Numbered from the stretch's first letter, positions 17,367-27,191 are shown. The stretch: 64,000 bases of DNA from Microbacterium gorillae (GCF_000826185.2 NZ_LN648875.1:186001-250000), one strand, 5' to 3'. The notes: generated by a model from the letters alone, not told the origin. A program made the numbers and translations.

Positions 17367-18188
17367 ATGGCACGCGCGAGCTCTCCGACCGGACACGCCA
17401 CGCGCGGCACCACGAACACCAACCGCCTGCGACGCGTGGACCGATGGATCGCCGCACGACCGGAGCTCCTTCGCGCGCCCGCTCCCCTCGTCGTCGACCT
17501 CGGCTACGGCGCCAGCGGCGTCACCGCCCTGGAGCTCTACACCCGGCTGCGCACGGTGGCCGCCGACGTCGAGGTGCTGGGCCTGGAGATCGACCCGGAC
17601 CGCGTCGCCCGCGCAACCGCTCAGCTGGAGGACGTCCGCGCCGGACGCACGCCATTCCCCACCGACGCGCGGGTCCGCTTCGCGCGTGGTGGGTTCGAGG
17701 TGCCGACGCCTCGGCCGCCGACGATCATCCGCGCGTCCAATGTGCTGCGCCAGTACGACGAGACGGAGGTGGCCGACGCCTGGCGCCTGATGACCGCGCG
17801 CCTCGCTCCGGGCGGGCTGCTCATCGAGGGCACCTGCGACGAGATCGGACGCGTGTCCAGCTGGATCGACGTCAGCGCGGACGCCGTGCCGCTGCGGTTC
17901 ACGATCTCGCTGCGTCTGGCCGGGCTGGAACACCCCGCGATCGTCGCGGAGCGACTGCCCAAGGCGCTCATCCACCGCAACATCCCCGGCGAACGCGTCC
18001 ACGACCTGATGGCGCTGCTGGATACGGCGTGGGAACGCAACGCCGCCCTGGCCACTTTCGGTCCGGTGCAGCGCTGGCTCGCCGTCGTGGCGGCGGTCCG
18101 GGACGCCGGTTGGCCGGTGCAGACCAACCGCACGCGCGCGAAGCTCGGTGAGCTGACCCTCCCGTACTCCGCCGTCGCCCCACGCTGA
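17367..18188 (+). CDS. Class I SAM-dependent methyltransferase-like protein
   Basis: This 273-residue protein has a Rossmann-type methyltransferase core: motif I VVDLGYGASGVTALEL (about residues 42-57), the acidic adenosine-binding strand EVLGLEIDPDRV and a motif-IV-like IIRASNVLRQYDE. The glycine-rich motif I is intact, so cofactor binding is plausible. The target is unknown. The start ATG at 17367 is preceded by CAGGAT 6 bases away; the much longer frame upstream overlaps gpmA antisense and is rejected. It is followed by the FAD enzyme gene after 75 bases. Confidence 0.82.
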   Translation: MARASSPTGHATRGTTNTNRLRRVDRWIAARPELLRAPAPLVVDLGYGASGVTALELYTRLRTVAADVEVLGLEIDPDRVARATAQLEDVRAGRTPFPTDARVRFARGGFEVPTPRPPTIIRASNVLRQYDETEVADAWRLMTARLAPGGLLIEGTCDEIGRVSSWIDVSADAVPLRFTISLRLAGLEHPAIVAERLPKALIHRNIPGERVHDLMALLDTAWERNAALATFGPVQRWLAVVAAVRDAGWPVQTNRTRAKLGELTLPYSAVAPR

Positions 18189-18263
18189 GCTCCACACCGC
18201 ATCCGGCGCTGCATCGACACCGCGCCTTGCGGATCTGAACACGTTCAGCGATAGGCTGGCGCG

Positions 18264-19670
18264 ATGACGACGGCGACGGTGGTCGGCTCGGGTCCCAACG
18301 GCCTGGCTGCGGCGATCCGTCTCGCCCAAGCCGGAGTGTCCGTCACGGTGGTCGAGGCCGCGGACGTCGTCGGCGGGGGCGCTCGCACGAGCGAGCTCAC
18401 GCTGCCCGGCGTCCTGCACGACGACTGCTCGACGGCGATGCCGGGCGCGGTGGCGTCCCCGTTCTTCCGCTCGCTCGACCTGGAGCGCCACGGACTGCGA
18501 TGGTTGCACCACGACATCACCGTCGCTCACCCCCTGGACTCCGGCACGGCGCTGGTGCGCCGCGATCTTGATCGCACCGCCGCCGGACTGGGCTCGGACG
18601 GCGGGACGTGGCGACGGCTGTTCGAACCGCTGGCGGCGGACGCCGACGCGGTTTTCGACACGGTCTTCCGCCCCGTCCTCAGCGTCCCCCGCCATCCGGT
18701 GGCGCTCGCGCGGGTCGGGCTCCGCTCCGCAGCGCCCGCCACGCTGCTCGCCCGGTTGTTCCGGACGCCGACGGGTGCGGCGGCGTTCGGCGGCATCGCC
18801 GCGCACCTCATCGGTGATCTGCGCGCACCGCTGTCCTCCTCCGTCGCCACGATGCTGACCACCGCGCTGCACGCGCACGGCTGGCCCTTCCCCGCCGGCG
18901 GCGCGGGTTCACTCACCGCCGCCCTGGTCGCCGAGTTCACCGAGCTCGGCGGACGGATCGAGACCGGGCGTCGCGTGAAGTCCGTCGATGAGCTCGGCAC
19001 GGAACTGGTCCTGCTCACGGTGCCCCCGCGCGCCGCGCTCGCGCTGGTTCCGCACGTCCCGGTGGGTGTCCGCCGTGCCTGGCGCCGTTTCCGTCCCGGC
19101 CCCGGCGCGTACAAGCTCGATCTGGCCGTCGCCGGCGATGTGCCCTGGCGCGACCCGGACATCGGCCGCGCCGGCGTCGTGCACCTCGGCGGGACCATCG
19201 CGGAGATCGCCCGCGCTGAGGCCGACATCGTCCGCGGGCGGATGCCGGAGCGTCCGTTCACCCTCGTCACCCAGCCGCACGTCGTGGACCCGTCCCGCTC
19301 CGCGAACGGCGTGAACCCCCTCTGGGTCTACGCGCACGTGCCCAACGGGTGGCCGGGCGATGAGACCGAACGAGTCCTCGGCATGCTCGAAGAGCAGGCA
19401 CCCGGGCTGCGCGACCGGATCGTCGGGATGCACGTGCGTGGTCCGGCCGCCCTGGAGGAGCACAACGCCGCCTACCTCGGCGGCGACATCGGCGGCGGCG
19501 CGGTCACCGTGCGGCAGATCCTCGCGCGGCCGCGCGCGGGCGAGCGCGGATACGCCAGCGGAGTGCGCGGCGTGTACCTCGCCGGTGCATCGACCTCGCC
19601 CGCGGGCGGTGTGCACGGGATGTGCGGCGTCAACGCCGCCGAACTCGCGCTGCGCGATCTCGGCCGCTGA
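18264..19670 (+). CDS. FAD-dependent oxidoreductase, phytoene-desaturase-like
   Basis: This 468-residue protein has an N-terminal FAD-binding motif VVGSGPNGLAAAIRLAQAG followed by VTVVEAADVVGGGARTSEL, the pattern of NAD(P)/FAD amine oxidase and CrtI-like desaturases. The C-terminal FAD motif is GVYLAGASTSPAGGVHGMCG. It is related to the all-trans-retinol/phytoene dehydrogenase-like (COG1233) group; the substrate is unknown and no carotenoid genes are nearby. TAGGCT (18252-18257) sits 6 bases before the ATG, so a leaderless message is likely. Confidence 0.88.
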   Translation: MTTATVVGSGPNGLAAAIRLAQAGVSVTVVEAADVVGGGARTSELTLPGVLHDDCSTAMPGAVASPFFRSLDLERHGLRWLHHDITVAHPLDSGTALVRRDLDRTAAGLGSDGGTWRRLFEPLAADADAVFDTVFRPVLSVPRHPVALARVGLRSAAPATLLARLFRTPTGAAAFGGIAAHLIGDLRAPLSSSVATMLTTALHAHGWPFPAGGAGSLTAALVAEFTELGGRIETGRRVKSVDELGTELVLLTVPPRAALALVPHVPVGVRRAWRRFRPGPGAYKLDLAVAGDVPWRDPDIGRAGVVHLGGTIAEIARAEADIVRGRMPERPFTLVTQPHVVDPSRSANGVNPLWVYAHVPNGWPGDETERVLGMLEEQAPGLRDRIVGMHVRGPAALEEHNAAYLGGDIGGGAVTVRQILARPRAGERGYASGVRGVYLAGASTSPAGGVHGMCGVNAAELALRDLGR

Positions 19671-19791
19671 TCCCCTTCGCTCCCCCCTTCTGCACTTCCC
19701 GCGCCCAGGACCTGCCGGAGTCGGGAGCATCCGAACGGTCGCTCTCTGCTGTGACAGGTCGGCGCGCTCGGAACCGTCGCAGTTGGGAGCG

Positions 19792-20886
19792 TCAGTCCTG
19801 TTTGAGCGGGCGTCGGGACAAGCGCGTGATGCGCGGAATCTCCGCGGTGGCGCCGGCGTCGGCGGGAACCACGATCTCCTGCGCCGCCGAGATCTCGGTC
19901 CCGTCACTGCTGATCGTCAGCACGGCGTCGGCGGCGACACGGCGGGACACGATCGCCAGGGCGATCGGTCCGAGCTCGTGGTGCATGGCTGCCGACGTGA
20001 TGGTGCCGACCTCCTTCTCTCCCTCACGGACGGGCGTGCCCGGCTCAGGAAGGACGCTGTCGCTGCCGTCGAGGTGGAGCATCACCATCCGCCGCGGTGG
20101 GTGGCCGAGGTTGTGCACCTTCGCCACCGTCTCCTGTCCGCGGTAGCACCCCTTGTCGAGGTGCACGGCGGAGCGGATCCAGTCCACCTCGTGCGGGATG
20201 AGTCGCTCGTCGCGTTCGGCGGACCAACGCGGACGCCAGGCCGCGATGCGCAGCGCTTCGGAGGCCAGCAACCCGGCAGCGGTCACCCCACGCCCGAGCG
20301 CTCCGGCGAGGGCGGCGTGCTCGTCGGCCGTCAGTACGGCCTCGGTCCACGGTCGCTCGGTCCCCGGATGCGTCGCGGTGTGGGCGTACTGCCACCCGCC
20401 CACCGACACGTGCGTCCACGGATCCTGCCAGGCCGGCGCGACGCTCGGCCGCACGAGCTCGGCGGCGCTCCCACCGGGGACGAACCCGACCACGTGCAGA
20501 TCCTCGCGCACGGTGATCTCCACCTGGGCTCGGAAGCGCATCCGCAGCAGCCAGGTGGCCAGCGGTTCGGCGTCGTCGACGTCCACGAGCAGCCACGCCG
20601 TCTCGCCGTCATCGACGATCCCGGCGGCGTGCTCGACGTGTCCGGTCGGATCCAGCACCAGCAGTTCGCCGGAGGTGTCCGGCGCCAGGCGAGCGACCGC
20701 CTGCGAAGTGATCGAGTCCAGCCAGGTGAGGCGATCCGGGCCGGTCAGCGCGACGACGGCACGGTCGGCGAGATCGACGACGGCCGTCCCGTGCGCGAGC
20801 GCGCGCTGCTCCGGCAGCGGCGAGCCGTAGTGCTGGACCCCGACATCATTGGTCACGGCGTCCGCGAGCGCTGCGAACGCGGACAT
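19792..20886 (-). CDS. ygfZ: YgfZ/GcvT-family folate-binding protein
   Basis: This 364-residue protein has the GcvT-like tetrahydrofolate-binding fold. The family signature KGCYRGQETVAKVHNLG lies near residues 230-246, with the conserved Cys of YgfZ proteins. Members support repair or assembly of certain iron-sulfur enzymes in a folate-dependent way. The ATG at 20886 overlaps the upstream nitrobindin-like gene's stop by one base (TGATG); a frame from 20961 lies inside that gene. A similar neighbour pair (folate-binding protein and FABP-like protein) is known in mycobacteria. Confidence 0.9.
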   Translation of the reverse strand: MSAFAALADAVTNDVGVQHYGSPLPEQRALAHGTAVVDLADRAVVALTGPDRLTWLDSITSQAVARLAPDTSGELLVLDPTGHVEHAAGIVDDGETAWLLVDVDDAEPLATWLLRMRFRAQVEITVREDLHVVGFVPGGSAAELVRPSVAPAWQDPWTHVSVGGWQYAHTATHPGTERPWTEAVLTADEHAALAGALGRGVTAAGLLASEALRIAAWRPRWSAERDERLIPHEVDWIRSAVHLDKGCYRGQETVAKVHNLGHPPRRMVMLHLDGSDSVLPEPGTPVREGEKEVGTITSAAMHHELGPIALAIVSRRVAADAVLTISSDGTEISAAQEIVVPADAGATAEIPRITRLSRRPLKQD

Positions 20887-21494
20887 CACTCCGCCTTCGC
20901 CAGGCGCGCCGAGGCGTGCGATGCCAGCGGAGATCCGAGCGCGGCGATGTCCCAGGCCCACAGCAGATGCCCCTGGACCAGCCCGTACATCCGCTCGGCG
21001 GACGCGTACGCGCGCGTGGAAGAGGGACGGATCACGGCGTCCGTGGCGAGGTCGATGCGCGGCCCCTTCACCTGGCCGAGGTACAGCTCGTGCAGTCCGT
21101 CGGAATGGACGATCGAGACCTCGAGGTCGAACGCGTCATCCGTGTTCCGCAGCGCCTCGACGTCCTCGACGGTCCGGACCGCGGCCGTGACGTCGCGGGG
21201 AGGCAGAAGTCCCGGGCCGACGTCGGCGTCCGTGCGCGGTCGTGCCAGGCGCCAGAATCCGGTCTCCGCCGTCAGAGCGACCGACGGCGCGTCATCGGTG
21301 GCCGCGAGGATCGCCGTGGCGGAGTAGTTCAGGAAGTCACCGCCGTCGTGGCTGAAGCTCACGCGGTGCGTGAACTCCCCCGAGTAATGGTGATCGTCGA
21401 CCTGGTAGTCGATGACCCCGGTACCCTCCCAGACCCCGAGCAACCACGACAGGGGCACCAGGTCGGCGGGCAGATCGGCGGGCAGCTCGATCAT
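20886..21494 (-). CDS. FABP-like/nitrobindin-family protein
   Basis: This 202-residue protein starts MIELPADLPADLVPLSWLLG and contains the nitrobindin motif GVWEGTG (GxWxGxG, about residues 20-26). A run of beta strands forms the fatty-acid-binding-protein-like barrel, and the C-terminus reads YGLVQGHLLWAWDIAAL. Relatives bind heme and isomerise peroxynitrite or bind small lipids. The C-terminal His that ligates heme in nitrobindins may be the one in VQGHLLW, but I cannot confirm it. It lies in an operon between a 37-residue membrane protein and ygfZ. Confidence 0.85.
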   Translation of the reverse strand: MIELPADLPADLVPLSWLLGVWEGTGVIDYQVDDHHYSGEFTHRVSFSHDGGDFLNYSATAILAATDDAPSVALTAETGFWRLARPRTDADVGPGLLPPRDVTAAVRTVEDVEALRNTDDAFDLEVSIVHSDGLHELYLGQVKGPRIDLATDAVIRPSSTRAYASAERMYGLVQGHLLWAWDIAALGSPLASHASARLAKAE

Positions 21495-21504
21495 CGGGAG
21501 TCCG

Positions 21505-21618
21505 TCAGCGCTGGCCGCGGAAGAGGTTGAAGACGACGGTTCCCGCGATGAAGAGGATCGCGAGAGAGGCGAGGCCCAGCAGACCCACGAAGAAGAGTTC
21601 AAGCGCGACGAGATCCAT
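21505..21618 (-). CDS. Small membrane protein, 37 residues
   Basis: An ATG at 21616-21618 opens a 37-codon frame starting MDLVALELFFVGLLGL and ending NLFRGQR. It has one hydrophobic helix of about 25 residues and a basic C-terminus. TAGAGT lies exactly 6 bases before the ATG, the same promoter-to-start spacing as other genes here, and the nitrobindin-like gene follows after 10 bases. These features support a real gene despite its size. No homologue is recognised. Confidence 0.6.
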   Translation of the reverse strand: MDLVALELFFVGLLGLASLAILFIAGTVVFNLFRGQR

Positions 21619-21655
21619 GGCTCCACTCTATCCTCATCGCGGCGCGACGCGCGCG

Positions 21656-21946
21656 TCAGAGCGCGGCGAGCAACGCGAGCCCGAAGCCGGCGGACACGAG
21701 CCCCATCACGATGAACGCGCCCAAGACGCTGGCCGAGACGCGGAAGATGAAGCCCTGCGCACGCCCGCTCAGCACCTGGACGGCGAACGCGGCGATCAGG
21801 CAGACCCCGAGGCCGACGCACAGCCAGACCGCCTGGACGGCGACCGGCGCGAAGATGCCCACCACGACGGCGATCACGGCGCCGAGGCCCCACACCGCGA
21901 TGATGGCGGGGAACGGGGATCGCGGAGCGAGCTGCGGAGCGGACAT
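21656..21946 (-). CDS. Small integral membrane protein
   Basis: This 96-residue protein (start [12 protein letters not shown] at 21946) has three hydrophobic helices, around residues 14-32 ([18 protein letters not shown]), 36-55 and 67-92. The loops carry few charges. GGGGGA directly precedes the ATG. It resembles generic actinobacterial multi-pass small membrane proteins of unknown role. The 37-residue membrane protein gene follows after 37 bases, and the GlnR-like gene is divergent. Confidence 0.75.
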   Translation of the reverse strand: MSAPQLAPRSPFPAIIAVWGLGAVIAVVVGIFAPVAVQAVWLCVGLGVCLIAAFAVQVLSGRAQGFIFRVSASVLGAFIVMGLVSAGFGLALLAAL

Positions 21947-22053
21947 TCCCCCATCATCCCAGACCGGAGCGCCCACGGCACGGTCATACTCCGCGTCGGT
22001 CCCGACCCCTCGCTCCGTCTACCATGGGGAGAACTCCCCGGAAGGCGGACAGC

Positions 22054-22743
22054 ATGGCGAACCTGCTCGTCCTCAGCTCGACCGAGGGTCCGGCCCTGCC
22101 GGCCCTCGAGCTCCTCGGGCACGCCGTCCGGACCATTCCCGCGACACCCGCGCAGTTGGTCGCTGCGCCCGACGCGGACCTCGTCCTCGTGGACGCGCGC
22201 GGCGATCTCGTCGCGGCGAAGTCGCTGTGCCGGATCCTGCGCACCACCGGCCTGTCCAGCCCCCTGATCGCGATCGTCACCGAGGGAGGACTGACCGCCC
22301 TCTCCGCCGACTGGGGCGTGGATGACGTCCTGCTGCCGACCGCCGGCCCCGCCGAGATCGACGCCCGCATCCGGCTCGCGCGTGGCCGCGCCGCCGCGGC
22401 CACGGATCAGATTCCGACTCGAGTGAGCACGTCCGGCATCACGATCGACGAGGCGTCCTACTCGGCGCGACTGCACGGCAAGCCACTGGATCTGACCTAC
22501 AAGGAGTTCCAGCTGCTGCACTTCCTGGCCACCCACCCGTCCCGGGTGTTCACCCGAGAGCAGCTGCTGAGCGAGGTGTGGGGCTACGACTATTTCGGTG
22601 GCACCCGAACCGTCGACGTGCACGTACGACGGCTGCGCGCGAAACTCGGCGACCTCGAGCAGGTGATCGGGACGGTGCGCAACGTCGGCTACCGCTTCGA
22701 CGCCGCCGAGGACGACCCGTCCACGGCCCCGGCCCGCGCGTGA
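22054..22743 (+). CDS. GlnR-like orphan response regulator with degenerate receiver
   Basis: This 229-residue protein has an N-terminal receiver-like domain and a C-terminal winged helix. The latter reads [19 protein letters not shown] and ends [12 protein letters not shown]. The start, [15 protein letters not shown], lacks the acidic pair needed for Mg2+ and phosphorylation, although an Asp remains in LVLVDARGD. This is the known pattern of GlnR, the actinobacterial nitrogen regulator, which works without phosphorylation. No kinase is adjacent. GGAAGG precedes the ATG at 22054. It is directly upstream of ppk, so nitrogen and phosphate control meet here; GlnR identity is likely but not certain. 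Confidence 0.8.
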   Translation: MANLLVLSSTEGPALPALELLGHAVRTIPATPAQLVAAPDADLVLVDARGDLVAAKSLCRILRTTGLSSPLIAIVTEGGLTALSADWGVDDVLLPTAGPAEIDARIRLARGRAAAATDQIPTRVSTSGITIDEASYSARLHGKPLDLTYKEFQLLHFLATHPSRVFTREQLLSEVWGYDYFGGTRTVDVHVRRLRAKLGDLEQVIGTVRNVGYRFDAAEDDPSTAPARA

Positions 22744-22764
22744 TCGCCCATCGACCACCCTCTC

Positions 22765-22797
22765 GTTCACCCGTCGGTCACCCGTCCCTGACATGAT
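22765..22797 (+). promoter_or_regulatory. PHO box and -10 of ppk
   Basis: GTTCACC (22765-22771) and GGTCACC (22776-22782) are spaced exactly 11 bases and share the same CGTC linker. CATGAT at 22792-22797 ends 6 bases before the ppk ATG and could be the -10 of a leaderless message. RegX3/PhoP-type control of ppk is inferred. Confidence 0.65.
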
Positions 22798-22803
22798 GAA
22801 CAC

Positions 22804-24966
22804 ATGATCGACACCGCGATCCCCGATGCGGGCCTCGGCGACGACGACGATGACTTCGACGCCTTCGCTCTCGACACCGACGCCCCCTTCCCCGATGACC
22901 GCTACCTCGACCGCGAACTGAGCTGGCTCGCGTTCAACCAGCGCGTGCTCGAGCTCGCCGAGGACCCGACCGTTCCCGTCCTGGAGCGGTCCAACTTCCT
23001 GGCGATCTTCGCCAGCAACCTCGACGAGTTCTTCATGGTCCGCGTCGCGGGTCTGAAGCGGCGCATCGTCACCGGACTCGCGGTCCCCACGAACGTCGGC
23101 CGGGCACCGACGGACGTGCTCGCGGACATCTCCGCGGCGGCTCACTCGTTGCAGCTGCGTCACGCCGAGACCTGGTCGCAGTCCGTCCGCCCGGCGCTGG
23201 CCGAGGCCGGCATCGACGTGGTCGGCTGGGCCGATCTCGACGACGACGAGCACGAACGGCTCACCGAGTACTTCCAGGCCCAGGTCTTCCCGGTCCTGAT
23301 GCCGCTGGCCGTGGATCCCGCGCACCCGTTCCCTTACATCTCCGGGCTCTCGCTCAACCTGGCGATCCGCGTGCGCAACGCGCGCACCGGACGCACCGAG
23401 TTCGCTCGACTGAAGGTGCCGCCGATGCTGCCGCGCCTGGTCGAGGTCCCCACCGAATCCGGGATCCGTTACATCCCCATCGAGGACCTCATCGCCAATC
23501 ACCTCGGCGACCTCTTCCCGGGCATGGAGGTCGTCGATCACCACGCGTTCCGCCTCACCCGCAACGAGGACATGGTCATCGAGGAGGATGAGAGCGAGAA
23601 CCTCATCCAGGCGCTCGAAGCCGAGCTCATGCGTCGCCGCTTCGGCCCGCCGATCCGCCTCGAGATCACCGACGACATGGACGATGTGACCCTCGAACTC
23701 CTGGTCAAGGAGCTCGACGTCACCGACCAGCAGGTCTATCGCCTGCCCGGCCCCCTCGATCTGCGCGCGCTGTTCTCCCTTTCACGCATCGATCGCCCGG
23801 ACCTGCACTACCCGCCGCACCTGCCCCGCACCGCGGTGGCGTTCCAGCCGGCGGAGCAGAACGGCCGTGCGGACCTGTTCGCCGCGATTCGCAAGGGCGA
23901 CGTCCTCGTCCACCACCCGTACGAGTCCTTCGCCACCTCGGTCCAGGCGTTCCTCGAGCAGGCCGCCCGCGACCCGCACGTCCTGGCCATCAAGCAGACG
24001 CTGTACCGGACCTCCGGCGACAGCCCGATCGTGCAGGCGCTCATCGACGCGGCGGAGGCCGGCAAGCAGGTCCTCGCCCTCGTGGAGGTCAAGGCGCGGT
24101 TCGACGAGGCCGCCAACATCGGCTGGGCTCGGCAGCTGGAGAAGGCCGGAGTCCACGTCGTGTACGGCCTGGTCGGCCTGAAGACGCACTGCAAGCTGGC
24201 CCTCGTTATCCGCGAGGAGGACGGCGTGCTGCGCCACTACAGTCACGTCGGCACCGGCAACTACAACCCGAAGACCTCGCGGCTGTACGAGGACTTCGGC
24301 CTGTTCACCACGGACGCGCAGGTCGGCAAGGACCTCACCCGCCTGTTCAACGAGCTCAGCGGGTACGCGATCGAGAAGAAGTTCAAGCGCCTGCTGGTCG
24401 CCCCGCTGCACCTGCGCAAGGGGCTGCTCCGCCTCATCGACAAGGAGCGTCGCAATGCTCAAGCCGGCAAGCCCGCTCGCATCCGCATCAAGGTCAACTC
24501 GATGGTGGACGAGCAGATCATCGACGCGCTCTATCGGGCCTCGCAGGCGGGTGTCCCGGTGGAGATCTGGGTCCGCGGCATCTGCAGCCTCAAGGCCGGC
24601 GTCCCGGAGCTGAGCGAGAACATCACGGTGCGCTCCATCCTCGGCCGATACCTGGAGCACTCGCGCATCTTCACGTTCGAGAACGACGGCGACCCGCAGT
24701 ACTACATCGGTTCGGCCGACATGATGCACCGCAACCTGGACCGCCGCGTCGAGGCGCTGGTGCGGGTGGTCGCCCCGGCTCACCACAAGGAGCTGTCGGA
24801 CCTGTTCGACCTCGCCATGGCGGACACGACGAGCTCCTGGCACCTCGAACCGGACGGCGAGTGGGTCCGGCACAGCGTGGACGCGGAGGGCAAGCCCCTG
24901 GTGGACGCGCAGGATGCCACGATGGCGGCGATCGCACGGCGCCGCCGCGTCCGAGCGGCGCGATGA
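22804..24966 (+). CDS. ppk: Polyphosphate kinase 1
   Basis: This 720-residue enzyme reversibly builds inorganic polyphosphate from ATP. The N-terminal domain includes [20 protein letters not shown] and the head domain follows. The two phospholipase-D-like catalytic domains contain the active-site His in [20 protein letters not shown] and the second His region [18 protein letters not shown]. It has full family length. The promoter region has PHO-box repeats. The next gene overlaps by 4 bases, as in the ppk-mutT1 pair of mycobacteria. Confidence 0.96.
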   Translation: MIDTAIPDAGLGDDDDDFDAFALDTDAPFPDDRYLDRELSWLAFNQRVLELAEDPTVPVLERSNFLAIFASNLDEFFMVRVAGLKRRIVTGLAVPTNVGRAPTDVLADISAAAHSLQLRHAETWSQSVRPALAEAGIDVVGWADLDDDEHERLTEYFQAQVFPVLMPLAVDPAHPFPYISGLSLNLAIRVRNARTGRTEFARLKVPPMLPRLVEVPTESGIRYIPIEDLIANHLGDLFPGMEVVDHHAFRLTRNEDMVIEEDESENLIQALEAELMRRRFGPPIRLEITDDMDDVTLELLVKELDVTDQQVYRLPGPLDLRALFSLSRIDRPDLHYPPHLPRTAVAFQPAEQNGRADLFAAIRKGDVLVHHPYESFATSVQAFLEQAARDPHVLAIKQTLYRTSGDSPIVQALIDAAEAGKQVLALVEVKARFDEAANIGWARQLEKAGVHVVYGLVGLKTHCKLALVIREEDGVLRHYSHVGTGNYNPKTSRLYEDFGLFTTDAQVGKDLTRLFNELSGYAIEKKFKRLLVAPLHLRKGLLRLIDKERRNAQAGKPARIRIKVNSMVDEQIIDALYRASQAGVPVEIWVRGICSLKAGVPELSENITVRSILGRYLEHSRIFTFENDGDPQYYIGSADMMHRNLDRRVEALVRVVAPAHHKELSDLFDLAMADTTSSWHLEPDGEWVRHSVDAEGKPLVDAQDATMAAIARRRRVRAAR

Positions 24967-25901
24967 CCGAGTCCGCGGTCTTCGCGGCCGGCGCCGTCGT
25001 CTGGCGCATGGTCGGGCAGAAGCTGCACATCCTGGTCATCCACCGCACCAAGTACGCGGACCTGACCCTGCCCAAGGGCAAGGTCGATCCCGGCGAAACG
25101 CTCGCGGAGACCGCGGTGCGCGAGGTGTACGAGGAGACCGGACTGCACGTCGTGCTCGGCGCACCGGTCGGCATCTCGAAGTACCGGCTGCCCAGCCGCA
25201 AGCAGAAGATCGTGCACTACTGGTGCGCCGAGGCGACCGAAGCCGCCGTCCGGGAGTCCCACTTCGTCCCGAACAAGGAGGTCGCGGGGCTGGAGTGGGT
25301 TTCGGTGAAGCGCGCCAAGGAGACGCTGAGCTACCCGGTCGACCGCGAGATCCTGACCAATTTCGAGAAGCTGATCCGCGAGGGCGCGCTGCAGACCTTC
25401 CCCATCATCGTGCTGCGGCACGCGAAGGCGCTGCCCCGAGCGGAGTGGACCGGAACGGACGCCGACCGACCGCTCACCACGCGCGGGGCGAAGCAGGCGC
25501 GGCAGATCGTCGGACCGCTGCGCGCATTCGGAGTGCGCCGCATCGTGTCCTCCCCGGCCGTGCGATGCCTGTCCACCGTGGAACCCCTGGCGACGGAGCT
25601 CGGCCGCGAGACCCACCCGGAGCCGCTGCTCAGCCAGGACGCGTTCGAAGCCGGCACCGCCGATGTCCGCACCGTGATCGGCAAGCGGGTGCGCAGCCGC
25701 AAGGCCGTCGTGCTGTGCAGCCACCGTCCGGTGATCCCGACGATCTTCCGGGAGATCTCCCTCGCCACCGGGACCGTCGAGGGCCGCTACCTGCGGGACG
25801 CGGCAGAACTCGCGCCCGGGGCGTTCAGCGTCGTCCACGTCTCGGCCACGAACCCGGGCTCGGGCATCGTCTCCATCGAGACGTACGAATCGCACGCCTG
25901 A
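24963..25901 (+). CDS. NUDIX hydrolase fused to SixA-like histidine phosphatase (MutT1 type)
   Basis: This 312-residue protein has an N-terminal NUDIX domain (about 1-140) with the Nudix box ending [11 protein letters not shown]-terminal histidine-phosphatase domain carries the catalytic RHA in [14 protein letters not shown] and the second His in [11 protein letters not shown]. This architecture matches mycobacterial MutT1, which hydrolyses 8-oxo-(d)GTP and diadenosine polyphosphates. Overlap with the ppk stop (ATGA) implies coupled translation. Substrates here are inferred from the family. Confidence 0.9.
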   Translation: MTESAVFAAGAVVWRMVGQKLHILVIHRTKYADLTLPKGKVDPGETLAETAVREVYEETGLHVVLGAPVGISKYRLPSRKQKIVHYWCAEATEAAVRESHFVPNKEVAGLEWVSVKRAKETLSYPVDREILTNFEKLIREGALQTFPIIVLRHAKALPRAEWTGTDADRPLTTRGAKQARQIVGPLRAFGVRRIVSSPAVRCLSTVEPLATELGRETHPEPLLSQDAFEAGTADVRTVIGKRVRSRKAVVLCSHRPVIPTIFREISLATGTVEGRYLRDAAELAPGAFSVVHVSATNPGSGIVSIETYESHA

Positions 25902-25958
25902 CCCGGCGCGACGTTCGATGCCCCGCCTGACCGGGTGCGTTCGGCGTGCCCGGAGTTC

Positions 25959-25998
25959 GTTCACCTGCCGTTCACCGGCGTTCTGACAATGGTTAAGA
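25959..25998 (+). promoter_or_regulatory. Strong PHO box and promoter of pstS
   Basis: Two perfect GTTCACC heptamers at 25959-25965 and 25970-25976 are spaced 11 bases, followed by a degenerate GTTCTGA at 25980. TTAAGA at 25993-25998 fits a -10 box 17 bases after the second heptamer, which would overlap the -35. This is the classic layout of a PhoP/RegX3-activated promoter. Confidence 0.75.
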
Positions 25999-26065
25999 GT
26001 CCACGCTTACCGTCACGTGTGTCCCCGCACCGGGGCGATCATCCAACCAGCGAAGGATCCACCTC

Positions 26066-27184
26066 GTGAAGCTCACCCGTTTCGCCCAGATCGGTGCCGT
26101 CGGCACCATCGCCGCCCTCACGCTCGTCGGCTGCGCCGCGAACGAAGGCGGCGGTTCCACCGGTTCGTCCGCACCGACCGGTGACGCGTCCTCGGCCGCC
26201 GTCCCCACCCTGGACGGCACTCTGAACGGCATCGGCTCCTCTGCCCAGGGCACCGCGCAGACCACGTGGATCGCGGGCATCCAGGCGGCCAACTCCGGCC
26301 TGACCATCAACTACGACCCGCAGGGATCCGGCGCCGGTCGCAAGAGCTTCATCTCGGGCGCGGCGGACTTCGCCGGTTCCGACGCGGCGCTCAGCGACGA
26401 CGAGCTCAAGAGCACCTTCGCCTCCTGCGCCGAGGGCTCCAAGGCCATCGATCTGCCGGTCTACATCTCCCCGATCGCCGTCGCGTACAACGTCGAGGGC
26501 GTCACCGACCTGAAGCTGGACGCGGCGACCATCGCGGGCATCTTCGCCGGCAAGATCACGAAGTGGAACGACCCGGCCATCGCCGCGCTGAACGACGGCG
26601 CGAAGCTGCCGGACGCCGCGATCACGGTCGTGCACCGTTCGGATGACTCCGGCACCACGTACAACTTCTCCGAGTACCTGGCCGCCAACGCGCCCTCGGT
26701 CTGGACCGAGAAGCCCTCCCAGACGTTCCCGTTCCAGGTCGGCGATGCCGCCAAGGGCACCTCGGGGGTCGCGGAAGCCACCAAGAGCGCGAAGAACTCG
26801 ATCGCGTACATCGATGAGTCCGGAGCGGCCGGCCTGTCCGTGGCGGAGCTCAAGGTGGGCAGCGACTTCGTGAAGCTGTCCGCTGACGGAGCTGCGGCCG
26901 TCGTCGCCGCCTCTCCGATGGTGGAGGGTCGCGAGGCGAACGACCTCGCGATCAACATCAACCGCAAGGCGGACGCCGCCAACGACTGGCCGCTCGTGCT
27001 GGTCTCCTACGTCATCGCCTGCCAGGAGTACAAGGACGCCGCCAAGGGCAAGCTCGTCAGCGGGTACGTGCAGTACGCCGCGAGCGAGGCGGCGCAGTCC
27101 GCAGCCGCGTCGCAGGCAGGCTCGGCTCCGCTGTCCGCGGACCTGTCGAAGAAGGTCATCGAGGCCGCGGCGACCATCAAGTGA
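26066..27184 (+). CDS. pstS: Phosphate ABC importer, substrate-binding lipoprotein PstS
   Basis: This 372-residue protein starts at GTG (26066) after GAAGGAT. A signal peptide ends in the lipobox LTLVGC (Cys about 23), so it is membrane-anchored outside the cell. Phosphate-binding segments of the PstS family are visible: GSGAGRKSFISGAADFAGSD, HRSDDSGTTYNFSEYL and GTSGVAEA near residues 230-237. It captures phosphate for PstCA. It heads the pst operon under a PHO box. A GC-rich hairpin separates it from pstC, which may allow higher expression of the binding protein. Confidence 0.96.
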   Translation: MKLTRFAQIGAVGTIAALTLVGCAANEGGGSTGSSAPTGDASSAAVPTLDGTLNGIGSSAQGTAQTTWIAGIQAANSGLTINYDPQGSGAGRKSFISGAADFAGSDAALSDDELKSTFASCAEGSKAIDLPVYISPIAVAYNVEGVTDLKLDAATIAGIFAGKITKWNDPAIAALNDGAKLPDAAITVVHRSDDSGTTYNFSEYLAANAPSVWTEKPSQTFPFQVGDAAKGTSGVAEATKSAKNSIAYIDESGAAGLSVAELKVGSDFVKLSADGAAAVVAASPMVEGREANDLAININRKADAANDWPLVLVSYVIACQEYKDAAKGKLVSGYVQYAASEAAQSAAASQAGSAPLSADLSKKVIEAAATIK

Positions 27185-27191
27185 TCACGGC

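Noticed and set aside
23782..24873. Minus-strand 363-codon frame inside ppk
   Set aside because: It is antisense to highly conserved ppk catalytic motifs, with no start signal or domain of its own.
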